A stretch of 64,000 bases of DNA from Virgibacillus ihumii (GTDB lineage Bacteria > Bacillota > Bacilli > Bacillales > Amphibacillaceae): positions 930,001 to 994,000 of the forward strand of contig NZ_CACVAN010000001.1 in the NCBI RefSeq assembly GCF_902726655.1. The letters run 5' to 3'. How positions within the stretch are numbered: position 1 is the stretch's first letter; every line of letters begins with the position of its first letter. The notes under the pieces were generated by a model that worked only from the letters and a program-made list of their open reading frames with translations, ran no database searches and was not told where the DNA came from. This document shows, piece by piece, positions 25,856 to 34,685 of this stretch. The position numbers and the translations under genes were made by a program.

Positions 25856-26848
25856 TCAAAGACTGGTCTTTACGATACCGGTCTTTTTTGTTTTCTTTTT
25901 AACATCGCTTTCCTTAAATTTCTTTTTGATCAGCAGATAGTCTTCAATTTCATGGAGGAGCCGAAACAGGTTTGCCCGTGTTTCAAATTCCTTCCGTGTT
26001 TCCGGTAATGATTCGTCGTCAAACTCCCTGCGCAGTTCCTCCAGCTGTTTCAGGTAAATGACCGCCGTATTCCCCGGATGAACCGCCTTGGATAATTCCT
26101 CAAAAAAGTCGGCAATTTTAATTGAGATGGAATCAATTTTAGGTAAACGGCTTACCAATGGCAACATTCTTTGCAGCAATTCGAATTGACGATTCCGCAT
26201 CGTAAAGTAATCTGCATATGGATGTTTACTCCTCAGTAAATGATTTTCTCTATCCAATGATACCAAATCCGAAGCTTCCTGCAATAAGTTTTCACAAATT
26301 GTAATTTCTCTGCCATCCCATTCCTGGGTGTCAGTTCGTATGTAAAGAGCAATTTCGTGCAATATCTTTTGAAAGTTATGTTCCAATTCCATTTGCTTTT
26401 CCCTGAGTGGTTTATCCAGACTCGGCATATACAGATTTATTAACAGAGCTATACCAACCCCGACTACAATCAGAAAAAACTGATTGATTAAGAATTGGAT
26501 TGGGATATCACCGGCACTGTATAAATTTAAGATAATAACAGAACTCGTTGCGATCCCTTGTGTTATTCTCAAAAAAACGGTAGCAGGAATAAAACAGACA
26601 AGCATTAGCCCCACAACAACCGGGTTGTAACCAATTGTTTCAAAAAATGCAAAGGAGAACAGACTTGCCAGGATGCATGCCAAAAATCGATGCCATGCGC
26701 TTATAACCGATTTTTTCCTCGACGGCTGGATGCACAGAATAGTTAAAACACCCGCTGACACGAAATTGGACAAATCCATAAATTGAGCAATCGAAATTGC
26801 GATGGTTGTTCCTATTGCTGTCTTTATTGTCCGGGGGCCAATGATCAC
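25856..26848 (-). CDS. yqjA: Aromatic acid exporter-family membrane protein (YqjA)
   Basis: A 330-residue protein with four to five N-terminal membrane helices (residues 1-140: GPRTIKTAIGTTIAISIAQFM, FVSAGVLTILCIQPSRKKS, FLACILASLFSFAFFETIGYNPVVVGLML, QFFLIVVGVGIALLINLYMPSLD) and a C-terminal helical cytoplasmic domain (DUF939 C-terminal part). ArAE-type transporters are thought to export aromatic acids, but the B. subtilis YqjA substrate is not known. In B. subtilis yqjA is a Spo0A target. Its end overlaps the terminator of prli42. Confidence 0.88.
   Translation of the reverse strand: MIIGPRTIKTAIGTTIAISIAQFMDLSNFVSAGVLTILCIQPSRKKSVISAWHRFLACILASLFSFAFFETIGYNPVVVGLMLVCFIPATVFLRITQGIATSSVIILNLYSAGDIPIQFLINQFFLIVVGVGIALLINLYMPSLDKPLREKQMELEHNFQKILHEIALYIRTDTQEWDGREITICENLLQEASDLVSLDRENHLLRSKHPYADYFTMRNRQFELLQRMLPLVSRLPKIDSISIKIADFFEELSKAVHPGNTAVIYLKQLEELRREFDDESLPETRKEFETRANLFRLLHEIEDYLLIKKKFKESDVKKKTKKTGIVKTSL
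25858..25889 (+). terminator. Terminator of prli42
   Basis: AAAGACTGGT pairs with ACCGGTCTTT (one G-T pair) around a 9-base loop, followed by T6. It lies inside the last codons of the convergent yqjA gene. Confidence 0.8.
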
Positions 26849-26960
26849 GATTAATTCTCCCTTGTTATGTATTATCCCGTGAAATGGAAAAGTTCGATAA
26901 AGTCGATAATTTCCTTATGAAGTGCTTTTGCATCGCATTTAAAATTTGCCCTAATAAAAC

Positions 26961-26991
26961 GGGGCTGACCCGTTAACATTGAGACAGCCCC
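26961..26991 (-). terminator. Terminator of the bkd/brxB unit
   Basis: GGGGCTG and CAGCCCC pair around a 17-base loop; on the minus strand GTTTTATT follows. It lies 28 bases after the brxB stop. Confidence 0.75.
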
Positions 26992-27018
26992 TTTAAACCG
27001 AAATTTATCGGTGATTAC

Positions 27019-27450
27019 TTATATTTCCTTGCAATGCTCATCAAACACATGTTGAAGCTTACCAATCACATCTACTGCACTATAGCCTTCAATATCGGAA
27101 CGTTCAAGCATTGTAACGATTTGGCCGTCTTTCAAAAAAGCAAATGAAGGTGAAGAAGGCGGATACCCTTCAAAATATTCTCTGGCTTTTTCTGTAGCTT
27201 CTTTGTCTTGTCCCGCAAATACAGTCACAAGATGATCAGGACGCTTGTCATAATGAATGGCATTGGCTGCAGCTGGACGCGCAACACCGCCGGCGCAACC
27301 ACAAACAGAGTTAACCATTACGAGGGTGGATCCTTCGCGTTTCATGGCCGCGTCCACTGCCTCAGAAGTAGTCAGCTCCTCATAACCAGCTTCTTTTATA
27401 TCCGTACGCGCTGCGTCTACAACGTCATTCATGAACAGGTTAAAATCCAT
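27019..27450 (-). CDS. brxB: Bacilliredoxin BrxB
   Basis: A 143-residue thioredoxin-fold protein of the DUF1094/YphP-YqiW family. The active site is CGC in [15 protein letters not shown] (about residue 52). Bacilliredoxins remove bacillithiol from oxidised protein thiols. This is the YqiW position downstream of bkd, as in B. subtilis. The gap of 90 bases to bkdB without a clear terminator suggests possible read-through. Confidence 0.95.
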   Translation of the reverse strand: MDFNLFMNDVVDAARTDIKEAGYEELTTSEAVDAAMKREGSTLVMVNSVCGCAGGVARPAAANAIHYDKRPDHLVTVFAGQDKEATEKAREYFEGYPPSSPSFAFLKDGQIVTMLERSDIEGYSAVDVIGKLQHVFDEHCKEI

Positions 27451-27540
27451 TTCAATTCCATCCCCTTATTAGAGTAATTATTGTTATAACCTGCTATCAG
27501 CTTATCAATTTTATGGGCAGATTTCAATTCAAATAACTTC

Positions 27541-28797
27541 CTAATATATGTTTGTTGTATCTTTATTGATATTTTCTAATAGTTCTTTCACCCTTGCCAG
27601 GAATTGACCGCAAATAAGGCCATCCAAAATCCGGTGGTCAAGTGACAGAGACAGATTAACCATATCACGCGCTGCGAACATATCATTAATGATGACAGGT
27701 CGTTTCACAATGGATTCGACCTGCAGAATTGCCGCTTGCGGATGATTGATGACACCCATTGAGTGGATGGAACCAAATGATCCGGTATTATTAACTGTAA
27801 ACGTGCCACCCTGCATATCTTCTGATGTCAGCTTACCTGTCCGGGCTTTCATTGCCAGGTCATTAATATCTTTGGCGATTCCTTTAATACTCTTTTCATC
27901 TGCAGCTTTAATTACCGGCACAAATAGCTCCTGGTCTTTAGCAACAGCGATAGATAAATTAATATCTTTACGCCGAATGATTTTATCTTCAGCCCATGTA
28001 CTGTTAAGTTGCGGAAATTCCTTCAGCGCTTGTGCGACAGCTTTAACAAAGAATGCGAAAAATGTCAGGCTGTATCCTTCCGTTTGTTTAAAATCATTTT
28101 TGACTTGATTGCGGTATTTCACCAGATCGGTTACATCGGCTTCAACAGTCATCCAGGCATGCGGTATTTCCGTCGTTGATCTCACCATATTTTGAGCGAT
28201 TGCTTTTCGTACGCCTGTAACAGGGATTTCAATATCACCTGATTGTGCAGAAACTTCCGGTGCGGCAGTTTTATCTGGTTTATTCGTATCTTGACGCACC
28301 GGTTCTTCTTTTGGTGCTGAAGCTTTCGGTGTTTCACCGGACGCGATGATATTTTCAATATCTTTCCGTGTTATTCTACCGCCTCTGCCGGACCCGTCTA
28401 CATGATCCAACTCAATATCATTTTCCTGAGCAAGACGCAAAACAGCAGGCGAATAACGCTTCTTCATGGATTGATCTCCCGTGCTTTCGGTTTTAGTTTC
28501 TTGCTGTTTGCTGGTTTCCTCTTGTGCTTTTGAACCTGCATCAGAAGAGGTGCCACCTTCAACATCGATATAGCACATAAGCTCCCCGACTTCGATTGTA
28601 TCGCCTTCCTGTGCAATCAGTTCCTTGATGACCCCTGTAAATGAAGATGGAACTTCGGCGTTTACTTTATCTGTCATGACTTCTGCAATTGGATCGTATT
28701 TGTTTACTTTATCACCGGCACCCACCAGCCAAGAGCTGATGGTACCTTCCGTCACACTTTCTCCAAGCTGAGGCATATTAATTTTTTCCGTGGCCAT
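27541..28797 (-). CDS. bkdB: Branched-chain 2-oxoacid dehydrogenase E2 (BkdB)
   Basis: A 418-residue dihydrolipoamide acyltransferase. Residues 1-80 are the lipoyl domain with the modified Lys in EVMTDKVNAEVPS, residues 114-150 the E1/E3-binding domain (SPAVLRLAQENDIELDHVDGSGRGGRITRKDI), and residues 190-418 the catalytic domain ending DHRILDG (active His). It moves the branched acyl group to CoA. Last gene of the bkd complex in the operon. Confidence 0.95.
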   Translation of the reverse strand: MATEKINMPQLGESVTEGTISSWLVGAGDKVNKYDPIAEVMTDKVNAEVPSSFTGVIKELIAQEGDTIEVGELMCYIDVEGGTSSDAGSKAQEETSKQQETKTESTGDQSMKKRYSPAVLRLAQENDIELDHVDGSGRGGRITRKDIENIIASGETPKASAPKEEPVRQDTNKPDKTAAPEVSAQSGDIEIPVTGVRKAIAQNMVRSTTEIPHAWMTVEADVTDLVKYRNQVKNDFKQTEGYSLTFFAFFVKAVAQALKEFPQLNSTWAEDKIIRRKDINLSIAVAKDQELFVPVIKAADEKSIKGIAKDINDLAMKARTGKLTSEDMQGGTFTVNNTGSFGSIHSMGVINHPQAAILQVESIVKRPVIINDMFAARDMVNLSLSLDHRILDGLICGQFLARVKELLENINKDTTNIY

Positions 28798-28818
28798 GAT
28801 AAGTCCCTCCTTATCTGA

Positions 28819-29802
28819 TTAAAATTCGGCTAATTCCCGAATTGCTTGTTCAACTTTATCCGGATTAATCATAAAATACTTTTCCATTGTAGGAGCATAC
28901 GGCATTGCCGGAACATCGGGCCCGGCGAGACGCTGTACCGGAGCGTCTAAATCGAACAGACAATTTTCGGCAATGATCGCTGCTGCTTCTCCAATAATGC
29001 TTCCCTCTTTGTTGTCTTCCGTGATAAGCAACACTTTCCCTGTTTTAGATGCTGCCTCCACAATCGCTTCTTTATCAAGCGGATAAACGGTTCGAAGGTC
29101 CAGAATATGTGTGTCGATTCCTTCTTCCTCCAATTTTTCTGCCGCTTGTAGTGCGAAATGAACAGCCAGCCCGTAAGTGATCACAGTAACGTCAGAGCCG
29201 TCACGCTTCACATCAGCCTTGCCGATTGGAAGAACATAATCATCTTCCGGAACTTCAGCTTTTAATAAGCGATATGCACGTTTATGTTCAAAAAACAATA
29301 CAGGATCATTATCACGTATGGATGCTTTTAATAATCCTTTGGCATCATACGGAGTTGACGGTATTACAATTTTCAGTCCTGGCTGATTGGCAAAAACTGC
29401 TTCTACCGACTGAGAATGATACAGTGCCCCGTGGACGCCGCCGCCGAATGGAGCCCGGATCGTCATTGGCACATTCCAGTCATTGTTGGAACGGTATCTG
29501 ATTTTGGCTGCTTCGGAAATAATCTGATTGACAGCCGGCATAATAAAATCCGCAAACTGCATTTCAGCCACCGGACGCTTTCCGTACATAGCAGCTCCAA
29601 TACCAACACCGGCTATCGCCGATTCTGCAAGTGGCGTATCAATCACGCGCTGTTCACCAAATTCATCATATAATCCCTTTGTGGCACCAAATACGCCGCC
29701 CTTCTTTCCAACATCTTCCCCTAATACAAAAACATTTTCATCACGCTGCATTTCTTCTTTCAGAGCTGTTGTTACAGCTTGGATATATGACATAACTGGC
29801 AT
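28819..29802 (-). CDS. bkdAB: Branched-chain 2-oxoacid dehydrogenase E1 beta (BkdAB)
   Basis: A 327-residue transketolase-like beta subunit: VLGEDVGKKGGVFGATKGL, ESAIAGVGIGAAMYGKRPVAEMQFADFI, MTIRAPFGGGVHGALYHSQSVEAVF, then the C-terminal domain with LDLRTVYPLD and LAGPDVPAMPYAPTMEKYF. It forms the thiamine-diphosphate E1 with the alpha subunit encoded 15 bases upstream. Length and motifs are complete. Confidence 0.95.
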   Translation of the reverse strand: MPVMSYIQAVTTALKEEMQRDENVFVLGEDVGKKGGVFGATKGLYDEFGEQRVIDTPLAESAIAGVGIGAAMYGKRPVAEMQFADFIMPAVNQIISEAAKIRYRSNNDWNVPMTIRAPFGGGVHGALYHSQSVEAVFANQPGLKIVIPSTPYDAKGLLKASIRDNDPVLFFEHKRAYRLLKAEVPEDDYVLPIGKADVKRDGSDVTVITYGLAVHFALQAAEKLEEEGIDTHILDLRTVYPLDKEAIVEAASKTGKVLLITEDNKEGSIIGEAAAIIAENCLFDLDAPVQRLAGPDVPAMPYAPTMEKYFMINPDKVEQAIRELAEF

Positions 29803-29817
29803 TGTTTAACTCCCTCC

Positions 29818-30810
29818 CTACTCTTCGTAAACATATTTTAACGCGGATTCCGCTTCTGCATATGGTGCGTTTTCCGCATAATCGGTAGCTTCATTGACAA
29901 GGTCACCGATTTCACCCTCAATTTCCTTCATCAATTCGTCAGTTAACAATCCTTCTTCTTTCAAATAAGCCGCAAACGTAATCAATGAATCTTTCTTTTT
30001 AGCTGCTTCCACTTCGGCGCTGTCTCTGTACTGACGGTCATCATCATCACTTGAATGTGCAGTAAGTCGATAGGAGACTGCCTCGATTAATGTAGGACCT
30101 TCCCCTTTACTCGCCCTCTCCCTCGCTTCTTTTACTGCCTCATATACAGCGAGGGGATCATTTCCATCAACTGTTACACCAGGCATGCCATAACTTTGCG
30201 CACGCACCGATACGCTTTCAGAAGCGATTTGTTTTTCCAGCGGAACTGAAATTGCATATTTATTGTTTTCAACCATTGTGATCACAGGCAGCTTATGAAC
30301 ACCGGCAAAGTTAAGCCCCTCGTGAAAATCACCTTGATTGGATGAACCTTCACCTAATGTTACGAGTGAAGCTATATCTTTTTGATCCATTTTTGCTGCC
30401 AAGGCAACTCCGACTGCATGCGGAAGCTGTGTTGTAACCGGCGAAGAACCGGTCAGCAATCTGTTCTTCTTTTGTCCAAAGTGACCTGGCATTTGACGCC
30501 CGCCTGAATTAGGGTCTTCCGCTTTTGCAAAACCGGAGAGCATCAATTCTTTGGTTGTCATACCGAATGCCAGTACAACCCCCATGTCGCGGTAGTATGG
30601 TGCCGCGTAATCCGTATCCCTGTTCAAAGCAAATGAGGCTCCAACTTGGGCTGCCTCCTGCCCCTGACAGGAAATAACAAACGGTATTTTTCCCGCACGG
30701 TTTAACAACCACATCCGCTCATCTATTTTTCTTGCTAAAAGCATTGTCTTATACATTTCCATTACCTGGTCATCTGTCAGACCTAATGCCTCATGGCGAT
30801 TTTTTGCCAT
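29818..30810 (-). CDS. bkdAA: Branched-chain 2-oxoacid dehydrogenase E1 alpha (BkdAA)
   Basis: A 330-residue E1 alpha subunit that decarboxylates branched-chain 2-oxoacids from Leu, Ile and Val. The thiamine-diphosphate motif GEGSSNQGDFHEGLNFAGVHKLPVITMVENN is complete, as are CQGQEAAQVGASFAL, PYYRDMGVVLAFG and the phosphorylation-loop-like SYRLTAHSSDDDDRQYR. The ATG has a GGGAGGGAAT ribosome site. Its products feed branched fatty acid primers and, through Ile/Val, propionyl-CoA. Confidence 0.95.
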   Translation of the reverse strand: MAKNRHEALGLTDDQVMEMYKTMLLARKIDERMWLLNRAGKIPFVISCQGQEAAQVGASFALNRDTDYAAPYYRDMGVVLAFGMTTKELMLSGFAKAEDPNSGGRQMPGHFGQKKNRLLTGSSPVTTQLPHAVGVALAAKMDQKDIASLVTLGEGSSNQGDFHEGLNFAGVHKLPVITMVENNKYAISVPLEKQIASESVSVRAQSYGMPGVTVDGNDPLAVYEAVKEARERASKGEGPTLIEAVSYRLTAHSSDDDDRQYRDSAEVEAAKKKDSLITFAAYLKEEGLLTDELMKEIEGEIGDLVNEATDYAENAPYAEAESALKYVYEE

Positions 30811-30831
30811 TTAGATTCCCTCCCTTTAAAA

Positions 30832-32253
30832 TTATCCGTGTATCTGATTTCCTTCTACCGCCAACGCTGCTTCACCCATTACTTCGGAAAGTGTTGGATG
30901 CGGATGAATGCTGTGTGAGATTTCCCATGCTGTGGCATCCAGTACTTTCGCGAGCCCTGCTTCACTGATCATATCGGTCACATGCGGGCCGATCATGTGC
31001 ACGCCGAGCAGATCCTCACTGTCTTTATCCGTAATTATTTTTACAAATCCTTCAGATTCACCATAAACTAACGCTTTGCCGATAGCCTGAAAAGGGAATT
31101 TACCAATTTTTACTTCAAACCCTTTTTCTTTTGCCTGTTTTTCAGTCAACCCGACACTGGCAACTTCCGGATTTGAATAAATACATGTCGGTACATTGTC
31201 ATACTCGATTGGCAGCGGATAAGTATCAGCCATGTGCTCAACTGCAACGATTCCCTCATGTGAGGCAACGTGTGCCAGCTGCATACCACCAATAACATCT
31301 CCAATCGCATAAATATGCGATTCTTTCGTCTGGTAAAATTTATTTGTTTGTATATGCCCTTTCTCTACAACAATATCAGTGTTCTCCAAACCGATATTCA
31401 CTGTGTTTGCTTCGCGCCCGACAGATACGAGCATTTTATCAGCAGTAAACGTTTCTTTCTTCCCATCTATTTCAGCCTGGATCGATACACCATTATCTTT
31501 TTCAAGGGTGTCAGGCAACACCTTTGCACTTTTCACAAACGTAATTCCCTTTTTCTTCAGCAGTTTTTCTGCTTCCTTGGCAAGATCCTGATCTTCAGTC
31601 GGTAAAATCTGGTCCAGGTATTCAACTACTGTTACATTGACATCGAAATCTGCCAGCATGGACGCCCATTCGATTCCAATGACTCCGCCGCCGACTATAA
31701 TGATTGACTTAGGAAGTTCTTCCATTTGCAGTGCATCATCAGAAGTTATGACAGCGGTTCCATCAATTTGAAGGCCAGGTAATGAACGTGGCTTTGAACC
31801 GGTAGCAACCAGAACATTTTTAGGTACAATCATCGTATTTTCATCACCATTTTCATATTCAATGGAGATTGTTCCGGGCATCGGTGAAAAAATACTTGGA
31901 CCCAGGATTCGTCCGAAGCCTTTATAGACATCAATTTTTCCTTTTTTCATCAAACCCTGAACACCTTTATGCAATTGCGCAACAACCCCATTCTTCCGCT
32001 CCTGCACCTTACTGAAATTTAGTTTTGCATCGTTTGTTTCCACTCCGTATGTATCAGCTTCTTTTGTCTGCCTGAATACTTCCGCACTGCGCAGCAAAGC
32101 TTTGGATGGAATACAGCCTTTATGCAGACAGGTTCCTCCCAGGTCACCCTTTTCAACAATTGCAACCTGCATACCCAACTGTGAAGCTCTTATTGCAGAC
32201 ACATATCCACCTGTTCCGCCTCCAAGAACGACAAGATCGTATTCTTTTGCCAT
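30832..32253 (-). CDS. lpdV: Dihydrolipoamide dehydrogenase of the Bkd complex (LpdV)
   Basis: A 473-residue flavoprotein E3. It has the FAD site VVLGGGTGGYVSAIRASQLG, the redox disulfide GGTCLHKGCIPSKALL, the NAD site IIIVGGGVIGIEWASMLADF, a second FAD motif IYAIGDVIGGMQLAHVASHEG, and the C-terminal His-Glu pair SHSIHPHPTLSE. I choose the ATG at 32253 (MAKEYDLVV) because GAGGGAGTG lies 7 bases upstream; a longer frame begins inside the buk end. It overlaps the end of buk closely, as in a tightly packed operon. Confidence 0.95.
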   Translation of the reverse strand: MAKEYDLVVLGGGTGGYVSAIRASQLGMQVAIVEKGDLGGTCLHKGCIPSKALLRSAEVFRQTKEADTYGVETNDAKLNFSKVQERKNGVVAQLHKGVQGLMKKGKIDVYKGFGRILGPSIFSPMPGTISIEYENGDENTMIVPKNVLVATGSKPRSLPGLQIDGTAVITSDDALQMEELPKSIIIVGGGVIGIEWASMLADFDVNVTVVEYLDQILPTEDQDLAKEAEKLLKKKGITFVKSAKVLPDTLEKDNGVSIQAEIDGKKETFTADKMLVSVGREANTVNIGLENTDIVVEKGHIQTNKFYQTKESHIYAIGDVIGGMQLAHVASHEGIVAVEHMADTYPLPIEYDNVPTCIYSNPEVASVGLTEKQAKEKGFEVKIGKFPFQAIGKALVYGESEGFVKIITDKDSEDLLGVHMIGPHVTDMISEAGLAKVLDATAWEISHSIHPHPTLSEVMGEAALAVEGNQIHG

Positions 32254-32257
32254 ATTG

Positions 32258-33364
32258 TTACACTCCCTCATCTACTTCTGAATAATTGGGGTAGCTGTTC
32301 GGAAGTTCTTCTCCCTTCAGCACCCTCAATGTTCCATTGTTTAAAGCCTGCAAATCATTTTCTCCCGGATATGTTATAACATCCGCTATCCAGTTTACAC
32401 GATTGGCTATCCATTCAACCAATAATTTCCCATGTGCAAGCGTACCCGTTAAAACTACCGCATCTATATCCCCTTTTAATACTGTACTCATCGCACCTAT
32501 TTCTTTGGTAATCTGATAAACCATCGCTTCATATATCATCTTTGCAAATCGATCGCCTTCATTGACCCGTTTTTCAATTTCCACCGGATCACTGGTGTGT
32601 AAGTAACCTTTTAAGCCACTTTGGTCCTTCAACTTTTGCATTATTTCATCTAAATAATATTGACTGGAATAGCATAAAGCTGCCAGGCTCCCCGATGGCA
32701 CCGTTCCCGCACGTTCAGTTGAAAACGGTCCTTCACCATGGAGTCCATTGTTAACATCGATTACGTTGCCACGATGATGAGCACCGATTGTAATTCCGTC
32801 ACTCATGTGTGCAACAATCAAATTGGATTCTGTATAAGCCTTTCCAATTTCAGCAGCAGCCTGTCTTGCAACAGCTTTATGGTTTAATGCATGGAAAATG
32901 CTTTTTCTGGGAAATTCAGGAACTCCGGAAATTCTTGCTATTTCATCCAGTTCATCAACCACAATCGGATCGACGATAAAAGATGGGATATTTAGACCAT
33001 CTGCTATTTCATATGCAATGATTCCACCAAGATTTGAAACATGCTCTCCGTAAAAACTTTCTTTTAAATCATACAGCATCGGTTGACTCACGCGATAAGT
33101 ACCACCTTTAATAGGACGAAGAAGCCCTCCCCGGCCACAAACTGCATCAAGCCGGGAAATATTCATACCTTCCTTATCGAGTTGTTCCAATACAGCTGAT
33201 TTACGAATTTCCGCCTGATCCGCTATTCGATGACAGGCTTCTAATTCCCTGCTATCATGCTGGATAATCTTTTCCATAATACATATTTCATCTTCAAAAA
33301 TACCAATTTTTGTTATGTCGGGTCCCGGATTGACAACCATTATTCGATAATGCTGAAACGCCAT
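32258..33364 (-). CDS. buk: Butyrate (branched-chain acyl) kinase
   Basis: A 368-residue acetokinase-family enzyme: MAFQHYRIMVVNPGPDITKIGIFEDE, RGGLLRPIKGGTYRV, SNLIVAHMSDGITIGAHHRGNVIDVNNG with the family HLGxG-like site, ERAGTVPSG and DAVVLTGTLAHG. It makes ATP from acyl phosphates, which need a phosphotransacylase (Ptb) first. The ptb gene, usual before bcd in Bacillus, is not in this operon. The start at 33364 follows GGGGAGAGA; the upstream frame extension lacks a ribosome site. Confidence 0.94.
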   Translation of the reverse strand: MAFQHYRIMVVNPGPDITKIGIFEDEICIMEKIIQHDSRELEACHRIADQAEIRKSAVLEQLDKEGMNISRLDAVCGRGGLLRPIKGGTYRVSQPMLYDLKESFYGEHVSNLGGIIAYEIADGLNIPSFIVDPIVVDELDEIARISGVPEFPRKSIFHALNHKAVARQAAAEIGKAYTESNLIVAHMSDGITIGAHHRGNVIDVNNGLHGEGPFSTERAGTVPSGSLAALCYSSQYYLDEIMQKLKDQSGLKGYLHTSDPVEIEKRVNEGDRFAKMIYEAMVYQITKEIGAMSTVLKGDIDAVVLTGTLAHGKLLVEWIANRVNWIADVITYPGENDLQALNNGTLRVLKGEELPNSYPNYSEVDEGV

Positions 33365-33393
33365 ACCATCTCTCCCCGTAATCAATAGCAGAA

Positions 33394-34488
33394 TTACCGT
33401 CTGCTAAGCGTGTGGTGTCCATTCAGCAAAAATTGATTTCGTGACTTGCGAACGGATGCAATACGTTCCTCGGCCATGCGATCAGCTGCCACATACGTCG
33501 GTATATTTTCACGTCTGGAAATTTCAAATACTCGCATCAGACTGTCATAGATGGTTTCCACTTTTTTCATAGCTCTGGTTTGATTATACCCATTCAATTC
33601 ATCGGCCACATTGATAACCCCACCGGAATTAATGACGTAGTCCGGAGCGTATACAATGCCTTTCTCATGGATAATGTCACCATGCTCTGACGTTTTCAGC
33701 TGATTATTTGCGGAACCGGCAATAACTTTAGCCTTCAATTGTGGAATCGTTTCGTCATTAACTGTTGCCCCTAAAGCACATGGTGCATATATATCACAAT
33801 CAACGCTGTATATTTCTTCCGGGTCTACTGCTGTTGCATCAAATGCCTCGACAGCCCGATTGACAGCTTCCTTGTTAATATCTGTAACAATCAGTTTGGC
33901 TCCTTCTTCATGTAGATGCTTGCAGACCGTGTAGGCAACGTTTCCGACACCTTGGACGGCAACTGTTCGGCCCTCAAGTGAAGCAGTGCCGAAAGCTTCC
34001 ATCGCCGCAGCCTTCATTCCTTTATAAATTCCATATGCTGTAACGGGGGAAGGATTTCCGGATGAACCAAATTCAGGCGAAATACCAGTTACATAATCAG
34101 TTTCCATATGAATTAAATCCATATCATCAACAGTCGTACCAACATCTTCCGCAGTTATATAACGGCCATTCAAGCTTTGAATGTATCGTCCGAATGCACG
34201 GAACATTTCAGGGCTTTTATCTTTCTTGGGATCCCCAATGATCACTGTCTTCCCACCACCTAAATTCAATCCGGCAGCCGCATTTTTATAAGTCATACCT
34301 TTAGCAAGCCGCAACGCATCTTCAATCGCATCTTCTTCGGAGTCATATGTCCACATTCTTGTTCCACCAAGCGCTGGTCCAAGCGTCGTATCATGAATCG
34401 CAATAATCGCTTTCAAACCAGAATTTTCATCCTGACAGAACACCAACTGTTCATAATCATACTTCTCCATATACTTAAAAATCTCCAT
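33394..34488 (-). CDS. bcd: Leucine dehydrogenase (Bcd)
   Basis: A 364-residue NAD-dependent amino acid dehydrogenase: [41 protein letters not shown] with the two catalytic Lys, [28 protein letters not shown], and the NAD fold [14 protein letters not shown]. It deaminates Leu, Ile and Val to the 2-oxoacids used by the Bkd complex. It is the first gene of the operon, behind a consensus sigma-L promoter. Ribosome site AAGGAGGAAAT is strong. Confidence 0.95.
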   Translation of the reverse strand: MEIFKYMEKYDYEQLVFCQDENSGLKAIIAIHDTTLGPALGGTRMWTYDSEEDAIEDALRLAKGMTYKNAAAGLNLGGGKTVIIGDPKKDKSPEMFRAFGRYIQSLNGRYITAEDVGTTVDDMDLIHMETDYVTGISPEFGSSGNPSPVTAYGIYKGMKAAAMEAFGTASLEGRTVAVQGVGNVAYTVCKHLHEEGAKLIVTDINKEAVNRAVEAFDATAVDPEEIYSVDCDIYAPCALGATVNDETIPQLKAKVIAGSANNQLKTSEHGDIIHEKGIVYAPDYVINSGGVINVADELNGYNQTRAMKKVETIYDSLMRVFEISRRENIPTYVAADRMAEERIASVRKSRNQFLLNGHHTLSRR

Positions 34489-34607
34489 GTTTATTTCCTC
34501 CTTGTTGTAGTTGCATCAGAAGTCAACCTGTCTGCAAATCAGTCATTAGCTTTCACAGTGCACTACTTAATACGTTGATAAATAATTTAAGTTCACCACT
34601 TACTAAC

Positions 34608-34626
34608 ATGCAAAAAGCATGCCAAA
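34608..34626 (-). promoter_or_regulatory. Sigma-L (sigma-54) promoter of the bkd operon
   Basis: On the minus strand TTGGCATGCTTTTTGCAT matches the -24/-12 consensus TTGGCAC-N5-TTGCW, with GG and GC spaced correctly. Transcription would start near 34595, giving a leader of about 105 bases before bcd. The gene for the sigma-54 activator BkdR lies directly upstream. Confidence 0.9.
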
Positions 34627-34637
34627 CACCTCATTAT

Positions 34638-34651
34638 TGTAAGCGCTTTAT
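34638..34651. promoter_or_regulatory. Candidate cre site (CcpA box) upstream of bkd
   Basis: TGTAAGCGCTTTAT matches the cre consensus TGWAARCGYTWWCW at all but one position. It lies about 12 bases upstream of the -24 box, within the region where BkdR should bind. Carbon catabolite control of this operon is inference. Confidence 0.45.
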
Positions 34652-34685
34652 TTAAGCCCTTTTGAAGGAGTGCAAAAAATTGCAA

